The translations under genes and the position numbers were made by a program. DNA of 15,084 nucleotides from Candidatus Cloacimonadota bacterium (GTDB taxonomy: Bacteria > Cloacimonadota > Cloacimonadia > Cloacimonadales > Cloacimonadaceae): the NCBI GenBank assembly GCA_016875595.1, contig VGPI01000027.1, positions 1 to 15,084 of the forward strand, read 5' to 3'. Below the pieces are notes generated by a model. The model had not been told where the DNA came from and ran no database searches. It was given only the letters and a program-made list of their open reading frames with translations. Shown piece by piece: positions 7,365 to 14,661 of this stretch (position 1 is the stretch's first letter; each line of letters begins with the position of its first letter).

Positions 7365-9200
7365 CTATTCCACAGTCACGCTTTTTGCCAGATTGCGGGG
7401 TTGGTCAACGTCGAAACCGCGCAGGTCGGCTACGTGATAGGCGAGCAATTGTAACGGAATTACGGAGAGTATTGGTTGTAAGTTGTTCAGAGTATCAGGG
7501 ATCGTAACGACATGCTCAGCGATTTGAGCCAGAAGTTCATCTCCTTCCGAAGCGATACAGATCAATCTGGCTTTGCGGGATCGCACTTCATTGAGATTGG
7601 AGTAGATCTTGTCATAGAGTGGATCCCGAGTCGCCACGGCTACCACCGGCATGTTTTCATCGATCAGGGCAATGGGTCCGTGCTTCATTTCAGCCGCAGG
7701 ATAGCCTTCAGCATGGATATAGGAGATCTCCTTGAGTTTCAACGCACCTTCCAGTGCCACCGGATAATTCACTCCCCGTCCCAAGTACAGAGCATTGGTA
7801 CAATGTACGATACTCTCAGCAATCAGGCGGATCTGAGCGTTTTTCTGCAATATCCGGTTCACTTTTTCAGGGAGGCGTTGCAGTTCCTGGATATACTCCA
7901 TTCCGACGACAGTGCTCATGTTTCGCATCCTGCCCAGAAGGATCCCTAACAGCGATAGTATGGTCACTTGCGAAGTGAATGCCTTGGTTGAGGCGACACC
8001 GATCTCACTACCGGCATGGATATAGGTTCCACCATCGGATTCCCGGGCGATCGAGCTTCCTACCACATTGGTGATGCCAAGGACCTTAGCTCCCCTGGCT
8101 TTGGCTTCTCTCAGGGCTGCCAGCGTATCTGCCGTTTCACCGGATTGACTAATGGTAAAGACGATCGTGTCATCGGGGATGATGGGATTGCGGTATCGGT
8201 ATTCGGAGGCGTATTCCACTTCCACGGGGATTCGTGACAGATCCTCTATGATGTATTTTCCGATCAGACCCGCGTGATATGATGTCCCACAGGCGATTAT
8301 GTGGATCTTTTTTGTGCGTCTGAGCTCATGTAACGGGACGCTCAAACCTCCCAGCCGGGCTGTTGCCATACTTTCGTAGATCCGTCCCCGGAACGCATTT
8401 TCTATCGTCGTGGGCTGTTCAAAGATCTCTTTAAGCATGAAGTGCTTGAATTCGCCTTTCTCTATCGTCGATATATCCCAGTCCACTTCCGATATCTGGG
8501 GCTTCACTCTGACCCGATCCAAGGTAGTGATCCCAAAGCCGTCGCGTTCGACAACGCACATCTCGTTGTCTTGCAGGTAGATTACTTTTCGGGTATGGAT
8601 TATAATGGCATGCACGTCCGAGGCGATAAAATTCTCGTCGTCTCCGATCCCGATCACGATCGGGCTGCCTTTGCGGATGGTGATCAGCCGGTTGGGGTCG
8701 TCACGGTCGATCACGACCAATCCGTAAGTCCCCTCCACACGCTTCATAGCTTCGCATACGGCGTCTTCCAAAGTGGGTTCCGAGAGTGTAAACTGTTCGA
8801 TCAGATGCACGATTACTTCGGTATCGGTATCGCTAACGAACTTATGACCCAGTTCCATGAGCCTGTCTTTGAGTACTTTGTAATTCTCGATAATGCCGTT
8901 ATGCACTATGGCAAGACGATGATGGCAGTCGCTGTGAGGATGAGCGTTGATCTCATTGGGTTCGCCATGTGTCGCCCACCGGGTATGGGCAATGGCGATA
9001 TTGCCACTGCACTTGCCCGGTTCCGGGAGACTACGTTCCAGTTCGATGATCTTTCCCTGCCTTTTATAGACCAGTAGTTCACTGTCGTGAATCAATGCCA
9101 CTCCGGAGCTGTCGTATCCCCTGTATTCCAGGCGTTTTAGCGCTTCCACCACGATCGGAAGAGCATTACGTTTACCGATATATCCAACTATTCCACACAT
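7365..9200 (-). CDS. glmS: Glutamine--fructose-6-phosphate aminotransferase (isomerizing)
   Basis: GlmS makes glucosamine-6-phosphate from fructose-6-phosphate and glutamine, the first committed step to UDP-GlcNAc for peptidoglycan and LPS. The 611-residue length matches the family (about 609). The N-terminal glutaminase begins MCGIVGYIG with nucleophile Cys2, then HTRWATHG (72-79) and HNGIIEN (100-106). Two SIS sugar-isomerase domains follow, marked by CGTS (304-307), SQSGET (351-356) and AEGYPAAEMKHGP (497-509). The protein ends in LAKSVTVE, the canonical tail carrying the isomerase lysine (Lys606). The ATG overlaps the 3' end of the permease gene by 13 bp, with AAGGAG about 5 nt before it, which points to cotranscription and probably coupling. 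There is no 5' leader, so no glmS ribozyme can be present. After the stop, 96 bp of non-coding DNA lead to the PpiD-like gene, and I see no terminator there. Confidence 0.97.
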   Translation of the reverse strand: MCGIVGYIGKRNALPIVVEALKRLEYRGYDSSGVALIHDSELLVYKRQGKIIELERSLPEPGKCSGNIAIAHTRWATHGEPNEINAHPHSDCHHRLAIVHNGIIENYKVLKDRLMELGHKFVSDTDTEVIVHLIEQFTLSEPTLEDAVCEAMKRVEGTYGLVVIDRDDPNRLITIRKGSPIVIGIGDDENFIASDVHAIIIHTRKVIYLQDNEMCVVERDGFGITTLDRVRVKPQISEVDWDISTIEKGEFKHFMLKEIFEQPTTIENAFRGRIYESMATARLGGLSVPLHELRRTKKIHIIACGTSYHAGLIGKYIIEDLSRIPVEVEYASEYRYRNPIIPDDTIVFTISQSGETADTLAALREAKARGAKVLGITNVVGSSIARESDGGTYIHAGSEIGVASTKAFTSQVTILSLLGILLGRMRNMSTVVGMEYIQELQRLPEKVNRILQKNAQIRLIAESIVHCTNALYLGRGVNYPVALEGALKLKEISYIHAEGYPAAEMKHGPIALIDENMPVVAVATRDPLYDKIYSNLNEVRSRKARLICIASEGDELLAQIAEHVVTIPDTLNNLQPILSVIPLQLLAYHVADLRGFDVDQPRNLAKSVTVE

Positions 9201-11200
9201 TTTAACTCCTTATTGGCTGTAGCTTTGTGAAACATGAGCAGGGCTATTATGAAGATCAGAACGACAGGCGGCATCATCCAATGATGGATTTGCCCCGATG
9301 CTCCGAACAATGATCTGATGATCCATGCCCCTTCAAAACTGGCAACCAGCACGGCAAAACCATTGTTGATCGTATGTGATATCATACTGCTTATGATACT
9401 GCCCGATCGGATCGTCAGATAGCCTAATAGCAATCCTAACAGGAAAGTAGGCAGCAACCGGACCGGATCCAGGTGAAAGACGGCAAAGAACAATGCCGTA
9501 CAGACCACCGCTATCACCTTGCCGCTTGATTCATAGAACCGCATCAGCCATCCCCGGAACAGCACTTCCTCGCATATCCCCGGCAATAATGCAAGCGTCA
9601 AAAGTAAGATCCAGGGATTGGCACTGATATTCATAAGTGCCTGCATTGATTCGATATATTTCTGTGAGATCGGGAAAACCATATTGATGGACTGCATTAG
9701 ATAAGCCACGATCAGCATCGCCGGGATGGCTATGAAGGGTAACAACAGCAATTGATTGGCTTTGGGCAGCTTGAACCGCAAGACCTCGTTGGCTTTTAAT
9801 TTAAGAATCCGGATTATGAGCAATACCGGCAGGAGAATGAGCAGTAATTGAGATTGAACCAGTCCCTCAAGCTTATCTTTACCGCTTTGTAGTAACATCC
9901 CCAGGTAAAACCACACCAATAAACTCAAGGTAAAATACACCAGCCCGTAAAAGGGATTGAATAAACTGCGCTTTTCCTTGCGGATATTCTTGATGCTGGT
10001 ATCGTCATCCACCCGGAACAGGACTCCTTCCGAATTGAACAGACGGATGGTCATCCAGATCGCCAGGATATCATAAACCACCGTCGAACCGATGGTCAAC
10101 AGCAGGTGTGAGAGCTGATATTCATTGATCATGACCGCCTTGAACAGCAGCGAGATATTGATCACCGGGACCAATGCCAGCAGTTTATTCATCTCGATCG
10201 CCGGGAAGAAGCTGATCATCGCCAGCATGATCGTGACCATCAGCAAGGGCTGCTCATAGCTTCGGGCTTCTTTCATATGCCGGGAGAACGTGGATATGGA
10301 CAGCAGGATGGCGGCAAAGAGCGTCGCCAGAGGGATCATGGCTAATAGCAGGATGCCAAAACCCTCCAGGGGGATCTTAACGCCCTCGGTCTGGATACCG
10401 GACATGGAGAGCATGTATTTCATGGAAAAGAACAAACTGAAGAGGTTGATAACCACATTAAGGAAGGCGAATGTTATGATGGTCAGATACTTACCCAGCA
10501 CGATCTCATTGCGGGCAACGGCGGAAACGAGCAATGTCTCCAGCGTCTTGCGTTCCTTCTCACCGGCTACCAGATCAGCCGCTACTACCGCTGCGCTGGT
10601 TACCAATAGCACGATCATCAGGTAGGGCAGGATCATACCCAGCACCATACCCATCTTTTTCTGCCGCGTGGAAGTATCGATCTCCTTCACAATCATGGCG
10701 TCCAAAAGCTTGTCTGATACCCCTCTTTCCTGGAGCATGCCGCTCAATACTTCCTTCTCAGCCGAAGCAAAGGCACGGCGCAGCTTGTCGATGATCATTC
10801 TGCCTTTGTCGGTCGCCCGGTCGAATTGCACCGATATCTGATAACCATTGATCCCGGAAGTCAGGGTGGTGTCACGGATTGTCACAATGCCATCGATGAA
10901 CTTATCATCATACTGCTGCTGGATCTGGTCTTTGATTTCCGGTGGTTTAAAATGGTCGATCTTATCCAGATGCGATACTATGATCCGGCTGGAGGCATCG
11001 TCTGCACTATCCACGACGGCAATGATCGCACCTTTTTGCTCGAGCACACCGGTCTGACGTGTCATCAATGCCGAATAGCCGACAAAGATCAAAGGATACA
11101 GGATCAACGGCAGGATGATCGTGGTGAATAAAGTCCTGCGGTCCCGGAATAGCTCCAGCAGTTCCTTGCGATAGACGGTGAGGGCTTTCTTAAAACTCAT
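9188..11200 (-). CDS. ABC-2 type permease fused to a CPBP (CAAX/Abi-type) intramembrane protease
   Basis: This is a two-part inner-membrane protein of 670 residues. Residues 1-390 form a NatB-like ABC-2 permease: a cytoplasmic start (YRKELLELFRDRRTL), a first helix at about 22-46, a large extracytoplasmic loop (about 50-185), then a helix bundle including the signature VAGEKERKTLETLL (211-224). Residues 415-665 form a second helix bundle with all CPBP glutamic-protease motifs: EEVLFR (544-549), FAVFH (572-576) and HTINN (609-613). CPBP proteins include Rce1-like CAAX proteases and bacterial proteins linked to bacteriocin processing or immunity. Permease/CPBP fusions of this type are known in several phyla, and their substrates are unknown as far as I know. 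The partner ATPase gene overlaps the start by 11 bp. A strong GGAGG (11210-11214) inside that gene's end supports the chosen ATG. Export of sodium, a peptide or a lipid-like compound are all possible, and I cannot choose between them. Confidence 0.88.
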   Translation of the reverse strand: MSFKKALTVYRKELLELFRDRRTLFTTIILPLILYPLIFVGYSALMTRQTGVLEQKGAIIAVVDSADDASSRIIVSHLDKIDHFKPPEIKDQIQQQYDDKFIDGIVTIRDTTLTSGINGYQISVQFDRATDKGRMIIDKLRRAFASAEKEVLSGMLQERGVSDKLLDAMIVKEIDTSTRQKKMGMVLGMILPYLMIVLLVTSAAVVAADLVAGEKERKTLETLLVSAVARNEIVLGKYLTIITFAFLNVVINLFSLFFSMKYMLSMSGIQTEGVKIPLEGFGILLLAMIPLATLFAAILLSISTFSRHMKEARSYEQPLLMVTIMLAMISFFPAIEMNKLLALVPVINISLLFKAVMINEYQLSHLLLTIGSTVVYDILAIWMTIRLFNSEGVLFRVDDDTSIKNIRKEKRSLFNPFYGLVYFTLSLLVWFYLGMLLQSGKDKLEGLVQSQLLLILLPVLLIIRILKLKANEVLRFKLPKANQLLLLPFIAIPAMLIVAYLMQSINMVFPISQKYIESMQALMNISANPWILLLTLALLPGICEEVLFRGWLMRFYESSGKVIAVVCTALFFAVFHLDPVRLLPTFLLGLLLGYLTIRSGSIISSMISHTINNGFAVLVASFEGAWIIRSLFGASGQIHHWMMPPVVLIFIIALLMFHKATANKELKCVE

Positions 11201-11957
11201 CTGCGGTCACCTCCATATCATCTGTGAACCGGTTGACAAAATACACAAAAATATCGTCCAGATCGGTCTGACCGGTATTAAGACGCAGATTTTCCAGCGT
11301 GTCGTCAGCCAGGACTTTGCCTTTGTGAATAAGTACGATCCGGTCTGCTAAACGTTCTGCTTCACGCATGATATGGGTGGAAAAGAGAACGCATTTGCCG
11401 CGTTTCTTACAATCGCGGATAAAGGCGACGATATTGCGGGACGTGAGGATATCCAGCCCGGAGGTCGGCTCGTCAAAGATCATCACCGGCGGATCGTGAA
11501 TGATCGAACGGGCAATAGACACCTTTTGCTTCATACCCGAGGAAAGAAATTCTATCTTGCGGTCCAGAAATTCGTGCATATCCAGCAGGTCTGCCATTTC
11601 CCTGATCCTCCGGGTGATTACCGCATCTTCGGTGCCGTACAATCTGCCGAAATAGCGGATGAATTCCCGTGCCCGCAACCGATTGTACAATCCGGTGTCA
11701 CCAGATAAAAAACCCAGGTTTTCCCGCACTTTCTGTGCCTCGCGATGGATGTCGTAACCACAGATCTCGGCACTGCCCCCACTGGGCTTGAATACCGTGG
11801 AGAGCAGGCGCATGGTCGTTGTCTTGCCGGCGCCGTTTACCCCCAACAGACACACTATCTCTCCCCGGTATGCCTGAAAACTGACTTCATCGACTGCCCT
11901 GAACTTACCACCCTGACGCTGCGAGAATTCCTTGACCAGGTTTTTGACGCTGATCAT
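11190..11957 (-). CDS. ABC transporter ATP-binding protein, NatA-like
   Basis: This is a single nucleotide-binding domain of about 255 residues that powers the permease encoded next to it. From the start used here it has the Walker A motif GVNGAGKTT (39-47), the ABC signature LSSGM (138-142), the Walker B motif VMIFDEPTSGLD (158-169) and the H-loop FSTHIM. The ATPase next to an ABC-2 permease, and the GFLSGDTGLYNRL region, are typical of the NatA/CcmA-like group that drives export. The start at 11957 gives the usual beginning MISVKNLVKEF and has GGAG 5 nt upstream. The frame continues upstream to an ATG at 12044, which also has GGAG 5 nt ahead, and to a GTG at 12050. Those starts would add a Ser/Thr/Asp-rich tail of about 30 residues that is not typical of the family. 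Both sites may be used. If 11957 is the start, the non-coding gap up to 12281 is 324 bp and contains the large palindrome. Confidence 0.9.
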   Translation of the reverse strand: MISVKNLVKEFSQRQGGKFRAVDEVSFQAYRGEIVCLLGVNGAGKTTTMRLLSTVFKPSGGSAEICGYDIHREAQKVRENLGFLSGDTGLYNRLRAREFIRYFGRLYGTEDAVITRRIREMADLLDMHEFLDRKIEFLSSGMKQKVSIARSIIHDPPVMIFDEPTSGLDILTSRNIVAFIRDCKKRGKCVLFSTHIMREAERLADRIVLIHKGKVLADDTLENLRLNTGQTDLDDIFVYFVNRFTDDMEVTADEF

Positions 11958-12123
11958 GGCTTCTCCGTATTCATCGACTGATCGAGAGTCCGTGGACGAT
12001 GAGGTCATCCGCGCAATACCAGTCATTTCAGGTTCTCCAGTCATTAACACTCCATAATTTGAATATTTCTACCCACCTACAGGTTAGCCCGATTTTTGTC
12101 GAGGATTTTTTCCTATCCCTCCC

Positions 12124-12221
12124 CCTCCTCCTTGCTTGATTACCTTAGTATAACCTTAGTATAACCTTACGGTCGTAAGGTTATACTAAGGTTATACTAA
12201 GGTAATCAAGCAAGGAGGAGG
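12124..12221. repeat. Perfect 48-bp inverted repeat (near-continuous palindrome) with internal 11-bp tandem repeats
   Basis: The left arm (12124-12171) is exactly complementary to the right arm (12174-12221), with only G12172 and T12173 unpaired between them. I checked all 48 pairs base by base. Pairing stops sharply on both sides, at C12123 against C12222. Each arm contains two tandem copies of CCTTAGTATAA (12143-12153 and 12154-12164; mirrored at 12181-12191 and 12192-12202) plus a partial third copy at the centre. The outer 8-10 bp are pyrimidine-only on the left and purine-only on the right. A T-run lies outside on the left (12106-12111) and an A-run outside on the right (12223-12230). 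It could extrude as a cruciform or fold as a long RNA hairpin. It codes for nothing I can see, and I see no target-site duplication. Its identity is unknown: a repeat-family member, a regulatory site or an assembly artefact are all open. Confidence 0.95.
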
Positions 12222-12281
12222 CAAAAAAAAGAGGGTTGGGAGCCACCGGTTTGTGTTGAAGTATGTGAAAAGCCGGATTAT

Positions 12282-12620
12282 TTACTGACAGTCCTCCTCG
12301 CAGCGCCAGATCCCGTCCGGGCTGGTGCTGAGAGTACATTTATCTTGTCTGGAGCAATTGTGGCACAGACCTTTAAGCCGGAGTGTCTCTTCCATTCCAA
12401 ATTCATAAGTGAGGGCGGAGAGAGGTGCCACTGCCCGGAAGGTATCGCCATCTTCATAGTCGGAACAATCAAAGATCAAGCCGTTCTCATTACTCAAAGT
12501 ACAGATCGGGTTGCATTTGCAATAAGCGCAAAGCCCCGGTTTATTGATCGAACGGCTCAGTAGCGCGGGAGCGATCATGGTATCGATCTCCCGGTGTTTC
12601 ATTTTGATCGTTGCTTCCAT
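12282..12620 (-). CDS. Small cysteine-rich protein with duplicated C-x2-C-x5-C-x11-C motif, function unknown
   Basis: This is a soluble protein of 112 residues with ten cysteines. The two halves carry the same pattern: Cys31-x2-Cys34-x5-Cys40-x11-Cys52 and Cys86-x2-Cys89-x5-Cys95-x11-Cys107. Each begins with Gly-Leu-Cys and contains Cys-Thr-Leu-Ser followed by a conserved Gly, so the protein looks like an internal duplication. Extra cysteines are Cys36 and Cys111. There is no signal peptide or membrane segment, so metal binding (zinc or an iron-sulfur cluster) in the cytoplasm is more likely than disulfides. I recall similar small proteins with GLC-x2-C and a final W-x-C-E-E in anaerobic bacteria, with no assigned function. 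The ATG at 12620 has GAGGAG just upstream, and an in-frame ATG at 12602 is the alternative but has no Shine-Dalgarno. A plausible promoter lies at 12712-12739. The gene is followed downstream by the 48-bp-arm palindrome and then the ABC transporter block. Confidence 0.78.
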   Translation of the reverse strand: MEATIKMKHREIDTMIAPALLSRSINKPGLCAYCKCNPICTLSNENGLIFDCSDYEDGDTFRAVAPLSALTYEFGMEETLRLKGLCHNCSRQDKCTLSTSPDGIWRCEEDCQ

Positions 12621-12909
12621 TTTCTCCTCATTTGATACCAGTTATTCAGGCATCTGGTCTGTATCGGTGCATTCTGTATGCCAAAAGCAGGCAGGTTTTC
12701 CACTTTGGTTAATTACAGTCATAAAGAACTGAATATCAATCGAATGGCTGAGATGAGACGAAACCGGATAGTCGTTTAACCGCCCTATCCTTAGACGCTT
12801 TCTAACTCACTGGGTAGAAAACGCCCCACATCGCGGCAAGTTGTGATAGTGCTTGACTTTTTCACTGTTTCTGGAAAAAGGGCACAATCAAGAAAGATAA
12901 GGAATTGTC
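12621..12909. other. Intergenic region between divergently transcribed Cys-rich gene and glnS
   Basis: These 289 bp hold the ribosome-binding sites of both flanking genes and a sigma-70-like promoter reading left (annotated separately). There are also minor inverted repeats such as GGCAT/ATGCC (12649-12653 with 12678-12682) and ACCAG/CTGGT (12637-12641 with 12654-12658). For glnS, AAGGA (12899-12903) lies 6 nt before the ATG. A TTGACT box (12853-12858) could be its -35, but no acceptable -10 follows at the right distance. I see no tRNA, no convincing small ORF and no terminator. Confidence 0.5.
12712..12739 (-). promoter_or_regulatory. Candidate sigma-70-like promoter for the Cys-rich gene
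   Basis: Read on the minus strand, TTGATA (12739-12734) and TGTAAT (12717-12712) are separated by 16 bp. Each differs from the E. coli consensus by one base. Transcription would start near 12705, giving a leader of about 85 nt before the ATG at 12620. The promoter rules of this organism are unknown, so this is a pattern match only. Confidence 0.35.
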
Positions 12910-14661
12910 ATGGCTAACAGTAAGATGTTTGATCAAAGGGGTGAACCGGGAACCGGAGTCGGGAGTACCGAAGGGATCAAGCCGATCTCCAATTTCATCC
13001 GGTTCATTATCGACCGGGATCTGGAAAGCGGGAAGCATAAGTCGATAGTGACGCGTTTTCCCCCCGAACCCAATGGCTATCTGCATATCGGACACGCCAA
13101 GTCCATCTGCCTGAATTTTGGATTGGCAAGGGATTATGATGGCGTGTGCCATCTGCGGTTTGACGATACCAATCCCGCCAAGGAAGAGGTGGAATACGTG
13201 GAATCGATCATGGCGGATATCCGGTGGCTGGGATTTGACTGGAAAGACAAGCTGTTTTATGCCTCGGACTATTTTGAGCGCTTGTATGAATATGCCGAAG
13301 ACCTTATCCGGCAAGGCAAGGCGTTCGTTTGTGACCTGTCCCAGGATGAGATGCGTGCCTACCGCGGGACTTTGACCGTCCCGGGCAAAGACAGTCCCTG
13401 GCGGGATCGCTCTGTGGAAGAGAACCTTGACCTCTTCCGCCGGATGAGAGCAGGTGAGTTTGAGGAAGGCAGCCGATGCCTCCGCGCCAGAATTGATATG
13501 GCTTCACCCAATATCAACATGCGTGATCCGGTCATCTACCGCATCAAAAAAACCGAGCATCATCGTACCGGCGATCAATGGCAGATTTATCCGATGTATG
13601 ATTACACGCATTGCGTATCCGATGCGCTTGAGATGATCACGCATTCCATCTGCACGCTGGAATTTGAAGACCACCGTCCGCTTTATGACTGGTTTCTGGA
13701 TCAATTGTCCGTACCCTGCCATCCCCAACAGATAGAATTTGCCCGGCTCAATCTGGCTTATACCGTGATGAGTAAGCGGCGTCTATTGGAGCTGGTGGAA
13801 GGCGGCTATGTACGCGGTTGGGATGATCCACGCATGCCTACGATTGCCGGGATGAGACGGCGGGGCTTTCCTCCGGAAGCGATCCGTGATTTTTGTGACC
13901 GGATCGGAGTTGCCAAAGCAGATAGTTTGGTCGATTATGAATTGCTGCAGTTTTGTGTTCGGGAATATCTGAATAAGATCGCTACCCGCTACATGGTCGT
14001 GCTCGATCCGCTGAGAGTGGTGATCGAGAACTATCCTGACGAGTGCGTGGAAAATATCACAGCCGATAACAATCCTGAGGATGCAAATGCCGGAACACGC
14101 ACGATCCCTTTTGGCAAAGTGATCTACATCGAACGTGATGATTTTCGCGAGGCCGCTCCCTCCAAGTGGTTCCGTCTCGCTCCCGGGATGGAAGTGCGTC
14201 TGAAACACGCCTATTACATCACCTGTAAAGAGGTGGTGCGTGATCCTGCCAGCCGAAAGATCGTAGAACTGCGTTGCACCTATGACCCCGAATCGGGTGG
14301 TGGCTCCACTCCGGAAGGCAGAAAGGTCAAAGGAACGATCCATTGGGTCTCGGCGGCTCATGCTTTGCCGATGGAAGTCCGCCTCTACGATCAGCTCTTT
14401 ACGCTGCCCGATCTTTCCGAGATCGAGGCGGGCAAGACCTACCTGGATTACCTGAATCCTGATTCGATCAAAGTGATCCCCAATGCCGTTGCAGAGATCA
14501 ATCTGGGTAATGCCAAACCCGGTACGAGATGCCAGTTTATGCGTCAGGGCTATTTCTGCGTTGATCCCGAATCCGCAGAGGACAAGATCGTATTCAACCG
14601 CATCGTGACACTCAAGGACACCTGGGCAAAACTGGAGAAGAAGATGGAGAGCGGTAAATGA
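12910..14661 (+). CDS. glnS: Glutaminyl-tRNA synthetase
   Basis: GlnRS charges tRNA-Gln directly with glutamine. The 583-residue protein is a class I synthetase slightly longer than the E. coli enzyme (about 554). It has a roughly 20-residue N-terminal extension before the common start ISNFIRFIIDRDLESGK. The catalytic domain shows PPEPNGYLHIGHAKS with the HIGH motif at 59-62, FDDTNP near 84-89, and the KMSKS equivalent VMSKRRL (286-292). The GlnRS-specific stretches LRARIDMASPNINMRDPVIYRI and EFEDHRPLYDWFLDQL separate it from GluRS. The C-terminal third is the two-part beta-barrel anticodon-binding domain. A good AAGGA lies 6 nt upstream of the ATG. The TGA overlaps the ATG of the hutI-like gene. 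A standalone GlnRS suggests this organism need not rely only on the GatCAB amidation route for Gln-tRNA, although both can coexist. Confidence 0.96.
   Translation: MANSKMFDQRGEPGTGVGSTEGIKPISNFIRFIIDRDLESGKHKSIVTRFPPEPNGYLHIGHAKSICLNFGLARDYDGVCHLRFDDTNPAKEEVEYVESIMADIRWLGFDWKDKLFYASDYFERLYEYAEDLIRQGKAFVCDLSQDEMRAYRGTLTVPGKDSPWRDRSVEENLDLFRRMRAGEFEEGSRCLRARIDMASPNINMRDPVIYRIKKTEHHRTGDQWQIYPMYDYTHCVSDALEMITHSICTLEFEDHRPLYDWFLDQLSVPCHPQQIEFARLNLAYTVMSKRRLLELVEGGYVRGWDDPRMPTIAGMRRRGFPPEAIRDFCDRIGVAKADSLVDYELLQFCVREYLNKIATRYMVVLDPLRVVIENYPDECVENITADNNPEDANAGTRTIPFGKVIYIERDDFREAAPSKWFRLAPGMEVRLKHAYYITCKEVVRDPASRKIVELRCTYDPESGGGSTPEGRKVKGTIHWVSAAHALPMEVRLYDQLFTLPDLSEIEAGKTYLDYLNPDSIKVIPNAVAEINLGNAKPGTRCQFMRQGYFCVDPESAEDKIVFNRIVTLKDTWAKLEKKMESGK

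Noticed and set aside
8442..9077. A 211-codon open frame on the plus strand opposite glmS
   Set aside because: It is fully antisense to a strongly supported gene, has no recognisable motif, and its open frame is explained by the codon bias of glmS.
9201..9260. A glmS ribozyme or other leader upstream of glmS
   Set aside because: The glmS start codon lies inside the end of the permease gene, and the DNA upstream is conserved-looking coding sequence (the final CPBP region).
12106..12230. The palindrome as a rho-independent terminator
   Set aside because: In either direction the run that follows the hairpin is A-rich rather than U-rich. The T-runs lie on the upstream side, so it lacks the U-tract an intrinsic terminator needs.
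12095..12245. Insertion-sequence or MITE ends with target duplication around the palindrome
   Set aside because: No direct repeat of the flanks is visible at the arm ends, and there is no transposase or remnant nearby. A repeat-family origin remains possible but cannot be shown here.
12853..12888. A full promoter for glnS starting at TTGACT
   Set aside because: At 16-18 bp spacing the -10 position is an A/G run. The nearest TATAAT-like word (CACAAT, 12883-12888) is 24 bp away.
12621..12909. A tRNA or small RNA gene in the spacer before glnS
   Set aside because: There is no T-loop-like sequence or cloverleaf, and only short, weak inverted repeats are present.
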